Source: Solitalea canadensis DSM 3403 (GTDB taxonomy: Bacteria; Bacteroidota; Bacteroidia; Sphingobacteriales; Sphingobacteriaceae). From it: a stretch of DNA of 64,000 nucleotides. Of this stretch, positions 46,127-54,954 are shown piece by piece. The stretch lies in NCBI RefSeq assembly GCF_000242635.2, contig NC_017770.1, forward strand, positions 1,364,001 through 1,428,000, written 5' to 3'. Under the pieces are notes generated by a model, which ran no database searches, was not told the origin of the DNA, and was given only the letters and a program-made list of their open reading frames with translations. Each line of letters begins with the position of its first letter. Positions within the stretch are counted from its first letter, which is position 1. Made by a program: the position numbers and the translations under genes.

Positions 46127-48097
46127 ATGAAAAAGATTATTTTAACTATAAGTTATTTATTGGTTGGCTGTTATTTTACTTATGCTCAGGAAGCCGTTCC
46201 TGGAGATTCATTACAAATCAATAATCAACCGGTAATCGTCATCAAAGGAGAGGACTTACAAAAGTTTCCTTCTGGTGACTTAATGATTGCATTAGAAGGC
46301 AGAGTCCCTGGTTTTGATTCGTTTAATCAATCACAAAGTGATTTCTTGTTTATAATTGACGGCATCTATTCTAATAATGTAAACAGTATTTCCACTAGTG
46401 AAATAGAAGAAATAAAATTTTACAAAGGGGGATTAATAGCTAAAGATGGTATTTACTCGTCAACAAATGGGACTTTCGTTGTTACCACCAAAAGAAGTCA
46501 TTATAACCAGCCTCTAACTACAACTTTTTTACTTCAGGGAGGTAGCAATAACGAATCGGGTAACAGCAGTTATTTTTCTCAGAATTATCAGGTTGGTGTG
46601 CACAAAGGATATAAAATAATGAAGTACGGAGCCGGACTTAGTTACTCAAGCAATTATCAAGGTGGCTTAACAAATGTTGATCAATATATCCTTAATGCTA
46701 ATCTAGATGTAAAACCACTTCAATGGTTAGAAACAGGTGTTCATGTAAACTATAATCCCAATAATTTTAGTGATTCGCCTTCATCGCAATTAGAAGGAAA
46801 TATTAAACAACTCAATGGCGATTTCTATTTTACCGTCAAGCCTATGAAGGGTTTAAGCAATACATTTACAATCGCAAAGAGTAAACTTAGTTATAAGTAT
46901 GATCTTATTTATTCTGGAGTTACTACTGAATACATAAATTACTATTCAGCAAACCAAAATGATAATTCGATTACATTTTATGATAATAAACTAAATTACG
47001 AATACGGGTTCTTCAAGAACCATCTAATAGTGGGTGCTAGTTTAACTTATAACAGGATAAAACAAGGTTTTTCAAGCGAAATGACTTACAATAGAATCGA
47101 TGAATATAATCAGCCAACTTTTTCTATTTCAGTTCAAAAAATTGACCGGTCAGTTCAGTCCTACATGGGAGGTTTGTCATTTAACGTTAATAACTGGCTG
47201 ATTCTTGAAGGGGGATTTCGTATTGATGAGCCAAGTTTTGCAAGTGTTAAACATGTAAAATCACCATATGGCGCATTAACAATTGATTATAAGAACATTC
47301 TTTTTAAACAAAGCAATACAATCTCATCCGGTACTTTAAATATTGCTTTTAGTAAGCGTTCTAAGCTTATTGCAACAAATGGCTTAAGCAGTTCAATAGG
47401 TTTTACCAATGGTGTATTTCCGACCGAACCTGGTCCATTGGATAATAAGGTATTTAGTTTGTCGGCAAGCATAGGATTGTTGAAAAATTGTGTTTTAATT
47501 AATGGGGATTGGACAGACAATACCACTTCAACATTTTTTCCAAATTATCTTTCTTCTTCTAATCCATTCTCTGCTCACGAGATCAATACTAAATCCTGGA
47601 GATTATGGCTTAATTCTGAGATTTATAAATCAACTGATTTTTCCTGGAGCATGGGCATTAATTTTAGTAATCAAAAGAATAAGCTAATTCTTTCGGAAGG
47701 GAACCAAAATACTTCTCCAACAGGAGGACTTGCAATTGTAACAACCGAAGATGATGATCAGTCGTACAATAAAGTGTTATTAGGAGGAATTCAGCAAGGT
47801 ATTCGTTTTAAAAAATTATCCCTTGAAATGAATGGATCCGTTTGTTTTAACAGGGATGCGTTGAATGCTTCTGTTTATCAAGTGCCTGGAAGACAGCCTA
47901 TAATTAATGAATTTAAAAATTATCAGTACTTCGCAATCAATTATATGGCGTTGGGTTATTCACTTGGTAATGTATCCAAATACGTGAAAAACTCGTCACT
48001 ATACCTGGTAGGAAGAAATTTAATAAGTACAACAGAGAACCAACTTTATACTAACATACCAAAATATGTTGGTTTAAGTTTAAAAGTTGAATTGTAA
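46127..48097 (+). CDS. Small SusC-like TonB receptor plug/barrel protein (copy 1)
   Basis: Outer-membrane protein of 656 residues. After a signal peptide (ends FTYAQ) the plug domain starts at once (VIVIKGEDLQKFPSGDLMIA, FLFIIDGIYSNNVNSI, FYKGGLIAKDGIYSS), then a barrel ending in a Leu-Lys-Val-Glu-Leu strand. It lacks the CarboxypepD_reg domain and is much shorter than SusC (about 1000). No susD follows. A close paralogue follows at 48299. Ligand unknown. Confidence 0.8.
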   Translation: MKKIILTISYLLVGCYFTYAQEAVPGDSLQINNQPVIVIKGEDLQKFPSGDLMIALEGRVPGFDSFNQSQSDFLFIIDGIYSNNVNSISTSEIEEIKFYKGGLIAKDGIYSSTNGTFVVTTKRSHYNQPLTTTFLLQGGSNNESGNSSYFSQNYQVGVHKGYKIMKYGAGLSYSSNYQGGLTNVDQYILNANLDVKPLQWLETGVHVNYNPNNFSDSPSSQLEGNIKQLNGDFYFTVKPMKGLSNTFTIAKSKLSYKYDLIYSGVTTEYINYYSANQNDNSITFYDNKLNYEYGFFKNHLIVGASLTYNRIKQGFSSEMTYNRIDEYNQPTFSISVQKIDRSVQSYMGGLSFNVNNWLILEGGFRIDEPSFASVKHVKSPYGALTIDYKNILFKQSNTISSGTLNIAFSKRSKLIATNGLSSSIGFTNGVFPTEPGPLDNKVFSLSASIGLLKNCVLINGDWTDNTTSTFFPNYLSSSNPFSAHEINTKSWRLWLNSEIYKSTDFSWSMGINFSNQKNKLILSEGNQNTSPTGGLAIVTTEDDDQSYNKVLLGGIQQGIRFKKLSLEMNGSVCFNRDALNASVYQVPGRQPIINEFKNYQYFAINYMALGYSLGNVSKYVKNSSLYLVGRNLISTTENQLYTNIPKYVGLSLKVEL

Positions 48098-48160
48098 GAG
48101 TTTATTGTGTTTAGTCGGAGAGGGTTATTCAACTTCACTAATCAAGTTATTTTTTTAAGA

Positions 48161-48188
48161 GAGGGCTCTGCATCAGCAGGGTCTTTTT
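48161..48188 (+). terminator. Terminator between the two small SusC-like receptors
   Basis: GAGGGCTCTGC pairs with GCAGGGTCTTTTT with several wobbles around an ATCA loop, ending in five T residues. Confidence 0.7.
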
Positions 48189-48275
48189 AGTTAATAATGT
48201 TTTTCATTGTTATATAGTTTATGGAACCATACTTAAATATTAATTTTTTTTCTTTTAATAAAGCATTTTAAAAAA

Positions 48276-48283
48276 TAATTTTG
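48276..48283 (+). promoter_or_regulatory. Candidate -7 box for receptor copy 2
   Basis: TAATTTTG matches TAnnTTTG exactly, 15 bases before the ATG at 48299. The surrounding AT-rich DNA makes chance matches likely and no -33 TTTG is present. Confidence 0.28.
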
Positions 48284-48298
48284 CTCAAATTATTTTTA

Positions 48299-50341
48299 AT
48301 GAAAAACATTCTACTCGTTTTAAGCTTGTTACTCTCAAGCTTTTCTCTTTATGCGCAATATTCCAATGATTCTTCAAAAGTGAAACTTCAAAAACCGATT
48401 GTAGTTGTAAAAGGAGATGACCTACAGAAATTTCCGTCAAACAACCTATTGGAGGCCCTAGAAGGGCGAATTCCGGGGTACGATTCTTTTTCTCATACTG
48501 CAAATGATTTTTTGTTTATAGTTGATGGTATATATACTACTAACATTAATAGTATTAACATTAATGAAATATCGGAGATTAGCTTTTATAGGGGAGGATT
48601 TACCGGATCTGATGGCATTTATGCTTCCTCTGCCGGAACTTTTGTTATTAGAACAAAGAGAGCTGAATATGAGCAGCCGTTAACCACAACTTTTTTAGTC
48701 CAGGCTGGCAATGATAATCCAACCAACCAAACTGATAATTATCTCTCTCAAAGCTGCCTGTTTGGTGTTCATAAAGGATATTCTATGCTTAAATATGGCT
48801 TCGGTCTTAATTATTCAACTATGTATAATAATGGATCTTTTGCTAATGATAATACATTTAAAGTAAACGCTAATATTGACATAAAGCCTTTAAAATGGAT
48901 AGAAACGGGGCTTTACATCAATTTTAATCCGAACAAAATTAATCAAAATGAACCTTTAACAAAGAGTTCATTAGCTTTCAAACATTCAGAAAAAAGTAAT
49001 TTTCTGAATGGCAATTTTTATTTAACAGTTAATCCCCTGAAAGGATTAATAAACACATTTACTGTAGCTAAGTATAAATCATCATCCGATATTAACAGAA
49101 CCATATATAGTGCCACTTCAGATAACGTTTCACTTTTTGATGGTCACCATGATAATGCTATAATGTTTTATAATAATAAATTAAGTTATAAAAAGGGCTG
49201 GGTTAATGATAAACTAAAGTTCGGTGCCGATTTCATTTACAATAGGATAGTTCAAAATTCAGATAAAGAGGAAAATTTTAGTTATAACTCGACGAATGGT
49301 TTCTCAACATTGGATACCTATAATTTGAATGAATCATTCATTGGAGAGTTGACTCTTAATTTAAATGACATGTTATTATTGGAAGGCGGCTATAGATTGG
49401 ACAAAATGGGGAGTATATCTGTTGGCGACAACATTATTGAATCTCCTTATGCTTCAGTTACGTTTGAATTGCAAAAAGCATTATATAAAAATAGCGAGGT
49501 CATATCTTCCACAAAGTTTAATATTGCTTTCAGTAAACGGCAAGGTACAGTTAGAAATTATGAGACTTTTTATTCAACAGGATATAGACCCGATCTTTTA
49601 CCTTCAGTATCCGATCCATTGGGTAATAAAGTATATAGCTTTTCAACTACTGTTGGACTTTGGAATGATCGTGTTGTTTTTAGTGGAGATTGGTTTAATT
49701 GTAAGCATTCTACTCATATTCCAATAGATATGTCATATATGAGTGTTAATATGATTATAATGCATCCTACTGAGCTCGAAACTAATGGGTGGAGAATTTG
49801 GTTAAATACAGATATTGTTAGGTCTTCTGATTTTTTATGGAAAGCCGGAGTGAATTTTAACAAACAAAAAAGTAAAGCTGATTTGCAAACTAAAATGGTT
49901 AGTCCAGTAATTAGAAATACTAATTTTATTTATAATCCGAATAAGGAAAAAACTTACTTGGGATTATTGCAGCCAATTTTTGACGATTTCTATCAGGGAG
50001 TTGAATATGGTGGAATTCAAAATAATATATCTTATAAGAATTTATCTTTAGAAATAAACGGATCATTCTGTTTAAATAAAAAATCATTTGTTCCGTCACT
50101 AACTCCAAGTTCTACAGTAATTAATGACTTGGTTGTTAGTAATTATGAGTTGATTGACTATAATTCATTTGTGCTGAATTATATGGCTGTTGGGTATAGT
50201 TTAAACAGATCGGTTCTTAAATATGTTAATGATGCCGGTTTATTTTTAGTTGCTAAGAACATCTTAGAAATGAATAATCGTGACAATCTATATATCAGGT
50301 CTCCAAAATATTTAGGGGTAGCACTTAAAGTTATTTTATAA
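48299..50341 (+). CDS. Small SusC-like TonB receptor plug/barrel protein (copy 2)
   Basis: Paralogue of the preceding gene; 680 residues from ATG-48299, which gives a clean signal peptide (MKNILLVLSLLLSSFSLYAQ). The plug mirrors copy 1: VVVKGDDLQKFPSNNLLEAL, GRIPGYDSF, FLFIVDGIYTTNINSI and FYRGGFTGSDGIYAS. The barrel also aligns in short motifs (QPLTTTFL, GVHKGY, LNGNFYLTVNPLKGL) with divergence elsewhere. Again there is no SusD partner, and it has its own terminator. It is likely a duplication that has diversified at the ligand-binding loops. Confidence 0.8.
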   Translation: MKNILLVLSLLLSSFSLYAQYSNDSSKVKLQKPIVVVKGDDLQKFPSNNLLEALEGRIPGYDSFSHTANDFLFIVDGIYTTNINSININEISEISFYRGGFTGSDGIYASSAGTFVIRTKRAEYEQPLTTTFLVQAGNDNPTNQTDNYLSQSCLFGVHKGYSMLKYGFGLNYSTMYNNGSFANDNTFKVNANIDIKPLKWIETGLYINFNPNKINQNEPLTKSSLAFKHSEKSNFLNGNFYLTVNPLKGLINTFTVAKYKSSSDINRTIYSATSDNVSLFDGHHDNAIMFYNNKLSYKKGWVNDKLKFGADFIYNRIVQNSDKEENFSYNSTNGFSTLDTYNLNESFIGELTLNLNDMLLLEGGYRLDKMGSISVGDNIIESPYASVTFELQKALYKNSEVISSTKFNIAFSKRQGTVRNYETFYSTGYRPDLLPSVSDPLGNKVYSFSTTVGLWNDRVVFSGDWFNCKHSTHIPIDMSYMSVNMIIMHPTELETNGWRIWLNTDIVRSSDFLWKAGVNFNKQKSKADLQTKMVSPVIRNTNFIYNPNKEKTYLGLLQPIFDDFYQGVEYGGIQNNISYKNLSLEINGSFCLNKKSFVPSLTPSSTVINDLVVSNYELIDYNSFVLNYMAVGYSLNRSVLKYVNDAGLFLVAKNILEMNNRDNLYIRSPKYLGVALKVIL

Positions 50342-50342
50342 G

Positions 50343-50386
50343 AAAAAAAAGGGCACAGTAATAGTCTGTATTGCAGTGCCTTTTTT
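50343..50386 (+). terminator. Intrinsic terminator after receptor copy 2
   Basis: GGCACAGTAATA pairs with TATTGCAGTGCC with two mismatches, flanked by an A-run and T-run. It starts just after the stop codon. Confidence 0.85.
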
Positions 50387-50538
50387 AAATTAATTCATTA
50401 AAAAATGCCTGTTCTGAATAATTTCTTCCTAAAATTCTAATAGAGTTTATTTGTTTATCTACCTTATCAATGCTTATATTTAAGTAAATGTTGCTAAAAT
50501 TCTAATATCTAACTATTAACTAATCTAAAAACACTCTC

Positions 50539-51087
50539 ATGTTACACTCTCTCGTTCGCAATTGGTGGGTCATTCTGTTAAGAGGATTTATAGCTTTAGT
50601 TTATGGAATAATTGCTTTTATATGGCCTGGTATTACATTGATCACCCTTTTATATTTTCTTGGATTTTATTTGATTGCTGACGGTCTGTTGGGCTTGTTT
50701 ACGGTGATTTCAAGCTGGGGGCATCGTGAAGATAAATGGATATTAGTATTGGATGGTTTATTGAGTTTGGGGGTTGGCCTAATTGCACTAAGATCGCCAA
50801 TAGAAGCTGGAATTGCAATTATCTTTATTGTAGGATTTTGGGCAATTCTAGGCGGAATAACCAAAATCGCATTTGCTATACATGTTCGTAGTGAAATAAA
50901 AGGAGAGGGATGGATTGCTTTTAGTGGAGTATTGTCGATTCTTTTGGGATTCTTTCTAATGGCAAATCCTTTGGCTGGATCCGTAAGCCTGATTTGGCTT
51001 ATCGCCTCCTTTTCTATCGTCATCGGTTTTATTTGGATTGTCACCGCTTTTAGAGTCCGATCGTTTGGCAGACGTTTGAGGTATTAG
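50539..51087 (+). CDS. HdeD family membrane protein (DUF308)
   Basis: Small inner-membrane protein of 182 residues with six hydrophobic helices arranged as repeated pairs. Motifs are WWVILLRGFIALVYGIIAFI, LYFLGFYLIADGL and FSGVLSILLGFFLMANP. HdeD in E. coli is linked to acid resistance, but the biochemical role is not known and may differ here. Single gene facing the LytTR operon across a word-repeat spacer. Confidence 0.85.
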   Translation: MLHSLVRNWWVILLRGFIALVYGIIAFIWPGITLITLLYFLGFYLIADGLLGLFTVISSWGHREDKWILVLDGLLSLGVGLIALRSPIEAGIAIIFIVGFWAILGGITKIAFAIHVRSEIKGEGWIAFSGVLSILLGFFLMANPLAGSVSLIWLIASFSIVIGFIWIVTAFRVRSFGRRLRY

Positions 51088-51226
51088 CTATTAGCCATTA
51101 GCAGTTAGCTTTTAGCTAGTAGGAGCTAATGACTAACTGCTTATAGCTAACAGCTAAACTAATTAACCATTAGCCTTTAGTTAGGATAAGTGCTAATAAC
51201 TAAAAGCTAATAGCTAACCGCTAAAA
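51088..51226. repeat. TTAGC-word repeat block B
   Basis: The whole 139-bp spacer between the convergent HdeD and LytTR genes consists of TTAGC/GCTAA words in both orientations (ATTAGCCATTAGC, AGCTAATGACTAAC, GCTAATAGCTAAC). Several alternate hairpins are possible, and it could terminate or stabilise transcripts from both sides. It shares its words with the pta-ackA spacer. Confidence 0.8.
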
Positions 51227-51976
51227 CTACATATTCAAAGCCTCTTTCAGTTTAAGATAGCCGCTTTTACTTACCGGAATTTGAATTCCCGATTTTAGCA
51301 CAGCTAAGTGAGAGTCTTTATCGTATAAATCAATTCTTACAATTTGATTTAAGTTGATGATGTATGAACGATGGATACGAACAAAATGCTGTGTATCTAA
51401 CGTTTGTTCGAAGAAACTCATTGTTTTATTCTTCAAAAATGCACCTTCAGAAGTTTGAATCTTTACGTAATCATCCGAAGCTTCTAAGTACTGAATCTCA
51501 TTTGTTGGGATGATCTTTATTTTTCCTTCCGCTTTTACTACCACACGGTTATTTTGCGAAGGACTAGCGGCCATGCTTTCGATAACGTTTTGTGTTGATG
51601 CCACCTGCTCTGTGGTATTATTAGTGCGCGATTGAAGCCATTTGGTTATTGCTTTATCAAAACGATCTTTTGAAAAGGGCTTCAATAAGTAATCTATTGC
51701 ATTTGCTTCAAAAGCTTTGATCGCATATTCGTCAAATGCGGTGGTAAATATGATGGAAGGCGGACAATCTAATAATTCCAGCATTTCAAAACCGTTGATT
51801 TTAGGCATTTGAATATCCAAAAATATAAGATCAGGTTTATGCATGCCGATTGCCTTTACACCTTCAAAGCCATCATTACACTCTTGAATGATTTCAATAT
51901 CGGTATAATCTTTTAAGTATTCTTTTACAATGGACCTTGCTAAAGGTTCATCGTCAATTAATATCGCTTTGATCAT
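51227..51976 (-). CDS. LytTR family response regulator
   Basis: Two-domain regulator: receiver domain 1-120 (acidic pocket DDE at 8-10, phospho-Asp54 in IFLDIQMP, Lys in LLKPF) and a LytTR DNA-binding domain at about 145-249 (YLEASDDYVKIQTSEGAFL, FVRIHRSYIINLNQI). It overlaps the histidine kinase gene by 23 bases and ends the minus-strand operon. LytTR regulators typically bind pairs of short direct repeats; I saw no obvious candidate. Confidence 0.95.
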   Translation of the reverse strand: MIKAILIDDEPLARSIVKEYLKDYTDIEIIQECNDGFEGVKAIGMHKPDLIFLDIQMPKINGFEMLELLDCPPSIIFTTAFDEYAIKAFEANAIDYLLKPFSKDRFDKAITKWLQSRTNNTTEQVASTQNVIESMAASPSQNNRVVVKAEGKIKIIPTNEIQYLEASDDYVKIQTSEGAFLKNKTMSFFEQTLDTQHFVRIHRSYIINLNQIVRIDLYDKDSHLAVLKSGIQIPVSKSGYLKLKEALNM

Positions 51977-53012
51977 TGGTTTGTGGAATTTTTAAGGTTG
52001 TACTGAAAATGTTGTTCTCAGCACGGGTTTCTAAAAGGTCGTTTCTGCCAAAAAGCAAATACAAACGTCTGATTATCGAACTTAAACCAAAACCCGTTCC
52101 TTGCGGAATATTTGTCTGTGCGTCAAATGGGTTTTTTACATTTATTTCGAGTTCGTTATTGACGTTTTTACCAACTTTTATACTAATCTCTACTTCCTCA
52201 GTTGTATCGTAAAGTCCAAACTTTATAGCATTCTCTACAATCGGTTGCAATAACATTGGAGGTAACTTCATAAGTTTAGCATCATCTGTTATTTCAATAA
52301 TTGTTTTAAGACGATGACTAAATCTCACTTTCTCTATCTCAAGGTACAATTTAAGGTATTGGATCTCCTCTTCTGCTGTGATCCATTGATTTTCTTCCTT
52401 TTTTAGCGTTCCTCTTAAAAAATCTGAAAGCTGTTGGATCATGGTTCTGGCTTCTTCAGGTTTAACAACCACCAAAGCACTGATAGAATTTAAACTGTTA
52501 AACAAGAAGTGAGGCTGTAGTTGTTGTCTTAATTTAAACAATTCAGCTTCCCGCGCCAGTTTCTCCGTTGATTCATGTACGCGCATATGTTCTTCCTGTT
52601 CTTCTTTTTTATACCATAACAAGCTTAAAATTGCCACCCAACCCACAATAAGAAATCCGATACAAAATCGTAGGCCTAATGAGTTAGAAAGGAATTTTAA
52701 GTATTCAGGTTGATCGTATAATGTTTGTGTTAAACTCACATTACTCAGAAAAAGCCATAATCCGGTAATCGATATTGTTTCTCCCAAGGTAAACAACACT
52801 TTACCTTCAGGTCTGTAGAAAACGAAAATATAGCTGATCAGTGCACAAGCACCAGCTAAAAAAAGGTTAAAAATAATACTGTCTGTCGCCGAGATCCACC
52901 AGTTAAACCCAAATGTGAAATTAAGTATAATCGTATGGAGCACAGCCCAAACAATCCACGAAGAAACGAAGACCATTAAGAATGATCTGTTTTTTAAAGG
53001 ATAAGTGGCCAT
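51954..53012 (-). CDS. LytS/YehU-type sensor histidine kinase
   Basis: Membrane sensor of 352 residues with four helices in the first 135 residues, a short coiled coil (EEQEEHMRVHESTEKLAREA), the His_kinase motif QLQPHFLFNSLN with the phospho-accepting His, and a HATPase domain (PPMLLQPIVENAIKFGL, GTGFGL). It has no extracytoplasmic sensor domain, so the signal may be sensed in the membrane. It is paired with the LytTR regulator, and a LiaF-like gene is upstream. Confidence 0.93.
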   Translation of the reverse strand: MATYPLKNRSFLMVFVSSWIVWAVLHTIILNFTFGFNWWISATDSIIFNLFLAGACALISYIFVFYRPEGKVLFTLGETISITGLWLFLSNVSLTQTLYDQPEYLKFLSNSLGLRFCIGFLIVGWVAILSLLWYKKEEQEEHMRVHESTEKLAREAELFKLRQQLQPHFLFNSLNSISALVVVKPEEARTMIQQLSDFLRGTLKKEENQWITAEEEIQYLKLYLEIEKVRFSHRLKTIIEITDDAKLMKLPPMLLQPIVENAIKFGLYDTTEEVEISIKVGKNVNNELEINVKNPFDAQTNIPQGTGFGLSSIIRRLYLLFGRNDLLETRAENNIFSTTLKIPQTNDQSDIN

Positions 53013-53015
53013 AAG

Positions 53016-53083
53016 TGGTTAATGGTTGATGGATCATAGTTCATAGAAATCTTTATTACCTATGAACTATGATCTATTAACCA
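53016..53083. repeat. Word-repeat hairpin E in the LytTR operon
   Basis: GATCATAGTTCATAG (53032-53046) pairs perfectly with CTATGAACTATGATC (53060-53074) around a 13-base loop, and TGGTTAAT (53016-53023) pairs with ATTAACCA (53076-53083). The words match blocks C and D. It fills the spacer between DUF4288 and the kinase gene, so it may cut or attenuate the operon transcript. Confidence 0.8.
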
Positions 53084-53092
53084 GTTGCTTGA

Positions 53093-53449
53093 TTAAATAT
53101 AATGCTCTAATTGAATAAGTTGTCGTCTTACTTTTCTTGCTCTGATTCTTAAATCATCCAGATATTCTGTGGCACTGTCGGTTTCAACAATTTGAGAATA
53201 TACTTCAGATTTATCACTTACAGATTGAATTTTATCGAGGGCAACTACATCAATAAATCGCCAGTTAACAAGTTCTTTTTTTACATTCAAGAAAGTAGTT
53301 TGTTGATCTAAACCCACTTCCTTAGCTTTAGAGAGCGCAGCTGAAAAATCTGCCGCTTGTATCAATCTCAATTGTTCGTCAAATTGAGGCTGATGATTAC
53401 CTTCTCCTGATTGGATCTGGTAAACAAGTTTTGCAATAAACCATTCCAT
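53093..53449 (-). CDS. DUF4288 protein
   Basis: Small cytoplasmic protein of 118 residues beginning MEWFIAKLVYQI and with the DUF4288 features FDEQLRLIQAADFSAALSKA and WRFIDVVALDKI. Function unknown. It sits between a LiaF-like membrane protein and the sensor kinase, with short spacers, so it is probably in their operon. Confidence 0.78.
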   Translation of the reverse strand: MEWFIAKLVYQIQSGEGNHQPQFDEQLRLIQAADFSAALSKAKEVGLDQQTTFLNVKKELVNWRFIDVVALDKIQSVSDKSEVYSQIVETDSATEYLDDLRIRARKVRRQLIQLEHYI

Positions 53450-53508
53450 AGTAGTTATCAGTTAAATTGTCAGTGAAAAAGCGTTTAATAAAGCCGTAGT
53501 AGTATCAG

Positions 53509-54300
53509 TTAATAACTTTTAATATCGATACCACCAAATACACATGTGCCTTTAATAATCAGTATTTTAGAAGGAGCGTCACTGGCTGGCATAATCGGAC
53601 GTTTGTCGTTAACTCCACCGAATACGCTTACAGTTTCCACTTTAACTTCCCAATTGGCAGGTACAAGTAATTTGGTTCCACCAAATACATTCTCGATATC
53701 CATATAAATGGTACCTTCAAAATCTGCCTGGGTAAGGTTAAGATCAACTCCTCCAAAAACAGAGCTGATTTTTCCTCCTTTAAAGTTTTTGGATAGAACA
53801 GTACGTTTAGATCCACCGAAAACATTGGTAATATCTATTACATCTTCGTCAGAAACACTTTCTGTAACACAATCATAGAACTCCTTGTTCCTTTTTGATC
53901 GAATCATCACAAATACACCCAAAAGAATAATTCCGGTAGGAACAGCATAACGCTGAAATTCGGCTGGTAAAATGCTATTATTGATCATCAGGAAGTAAGT
54001 ACCGATAAGGATAGGGATGATCCAGCCTCCGCCTCTGAAATTATGTTTAGCGCCAACAAAGAGTCCGACAGCAATTAATAACGTATACCATTTGAAAATA
54101 TAGTCGGGGATTAAAGCTGAGTCAATCTGATTAAGTAAATAAATCACACCAATTGCAACCAAAACAAGTCCGCCTAAAACATTATTAGGACGACCGTATT
54201 TTTGCATATGTCTTCTTCTGCGTTCTTGAAATCTATCTTCAAAGTTCGGTTCCATATTTTTATATTCTTTATATTCTTGTTTATAATCTTGATTTTCCAT
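53509..54300 (-). CDS. LiaF-like membrane protein with VFGG repeats
   Basis: The first 130 residues have a charged cytoplasmic start and four membrane helices (LiaI/LiaF-like transmembrane region, DUF5668-like). The C-terminal part (about 150-263) is a beta-helix-like domain with five NVFGG/SVFGG/CVFGG repeats, as in LiaF and 'cell wall-active antibiotics response' proteins. LiaF in Firmicutes restrains a cell-envelope stress kinase; a similar link to the LytS-type kinase downstream is plausible but inferred. Confidence 0.85.
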   Translation of the reverse strand: MENQDYKQEYKEYKNMEPNFEDRFQERRRRHMQKYGRPNNVLGGLVLVAIGVIYLLNQIDSALIPDYIFKWYTLLIAVGLFVGAKHNFRGGGWIIPILIGTYFLMINNSILPAEFQRYAVPTGIILLGVFVMIRSKRNKEFYDCVTESVSDEDVIDITNVFGGSKRTVLSKNFKGGKISSVFGGVDLNLTQADFEGTIYMDIENVFGGTKLLVPANWEVKVETVSVFGGVNDKRPIMPASDAPSKILIIKGTCVFGGIDIKSY

Positions 54301-54390
54301 GATCCAAAAGTAGCAGAGATGTTTAATTGTCCAAATGCATTCCCGATGATAGTTATATAAGTCTCGGTGAATAGTAGGATTTGATCGGTG

Positions 54391-54936
54391 AAATATACCT
54401 CACCCTAAATCCCTCTCCTAAAGGAGAGGGACTTTTGAGACAGTGCAAGCTTGCTGTTTTCAGACGCTTTAGAAGATTTCTTAACTGCGGAATTTCGACT
54501 ATGAAATCTTATCGAACACATATTCCGAGCGCTCCCTTCTCCTTAAGGAGAAGGGCCGGGGATGAGGTGAGCTTACTGTTTCAGACGTTTGAGAAGATTT
54601 CTTAACTACTGAATTTCGACTACGAAATTTTATCGAAATATACCTCACCCTAAATCCCTCTCCTTAAGGAGAGGGACTTTTGAGACAGTGCAAGCTTGCT
54701 GTTTCAGAAGTTTGAGATGATTTCTTAACTACGAAATTTCGACTATTAAATTTATGGAAATATACCTCACCCTAAATCCCTCTCCTTAAGGAGAGGGACT
54801 TTTGAGATAGTGCAAGCTTGCTGTTTTCAGACGTTTGAGAAGATTTCTTAACCAAGGAATTTCGACTATGAAATTTATCGAACACATATTCCGAGCGCTC
54901 CCTTCTCCTTAAGGAGAAGGGCCGGGGATGAGGTAA
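54391..54936. repeat. Five-unit intergenic repeat array F
   Basis: Five units of about 100-125 bp in order A-B-A-A-B. Each centres on a 20-22-bp palindrome: CCCTCTCCTTAAGGAGAGGG (A; 54411, 54655, 54778) or CCCTTCTCC-TTAAGG-AGAAGGG (B; 54534, 54900). A units begin ATATACCTCACCCTAAAT; B units end in GGGGATGAGGT, the inverted counterpart. Spacers share a GCAAGCTTGC palindrome, AGATTTCTTAAC and AATTTCGACTA-GAAATT. It fills the divergent gap, ending 18 bases before the next ORF. Confidence 0.85.
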
Positions 54937-54954
54937 AAAGCTTATATTCGTATT

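Noticed and set aside
54391-54936. CRISPR array
   Set aside because: Repeat units are long, of two types and palindromic; spacers are homologous to each other rather than unique, and no cas gene is present.
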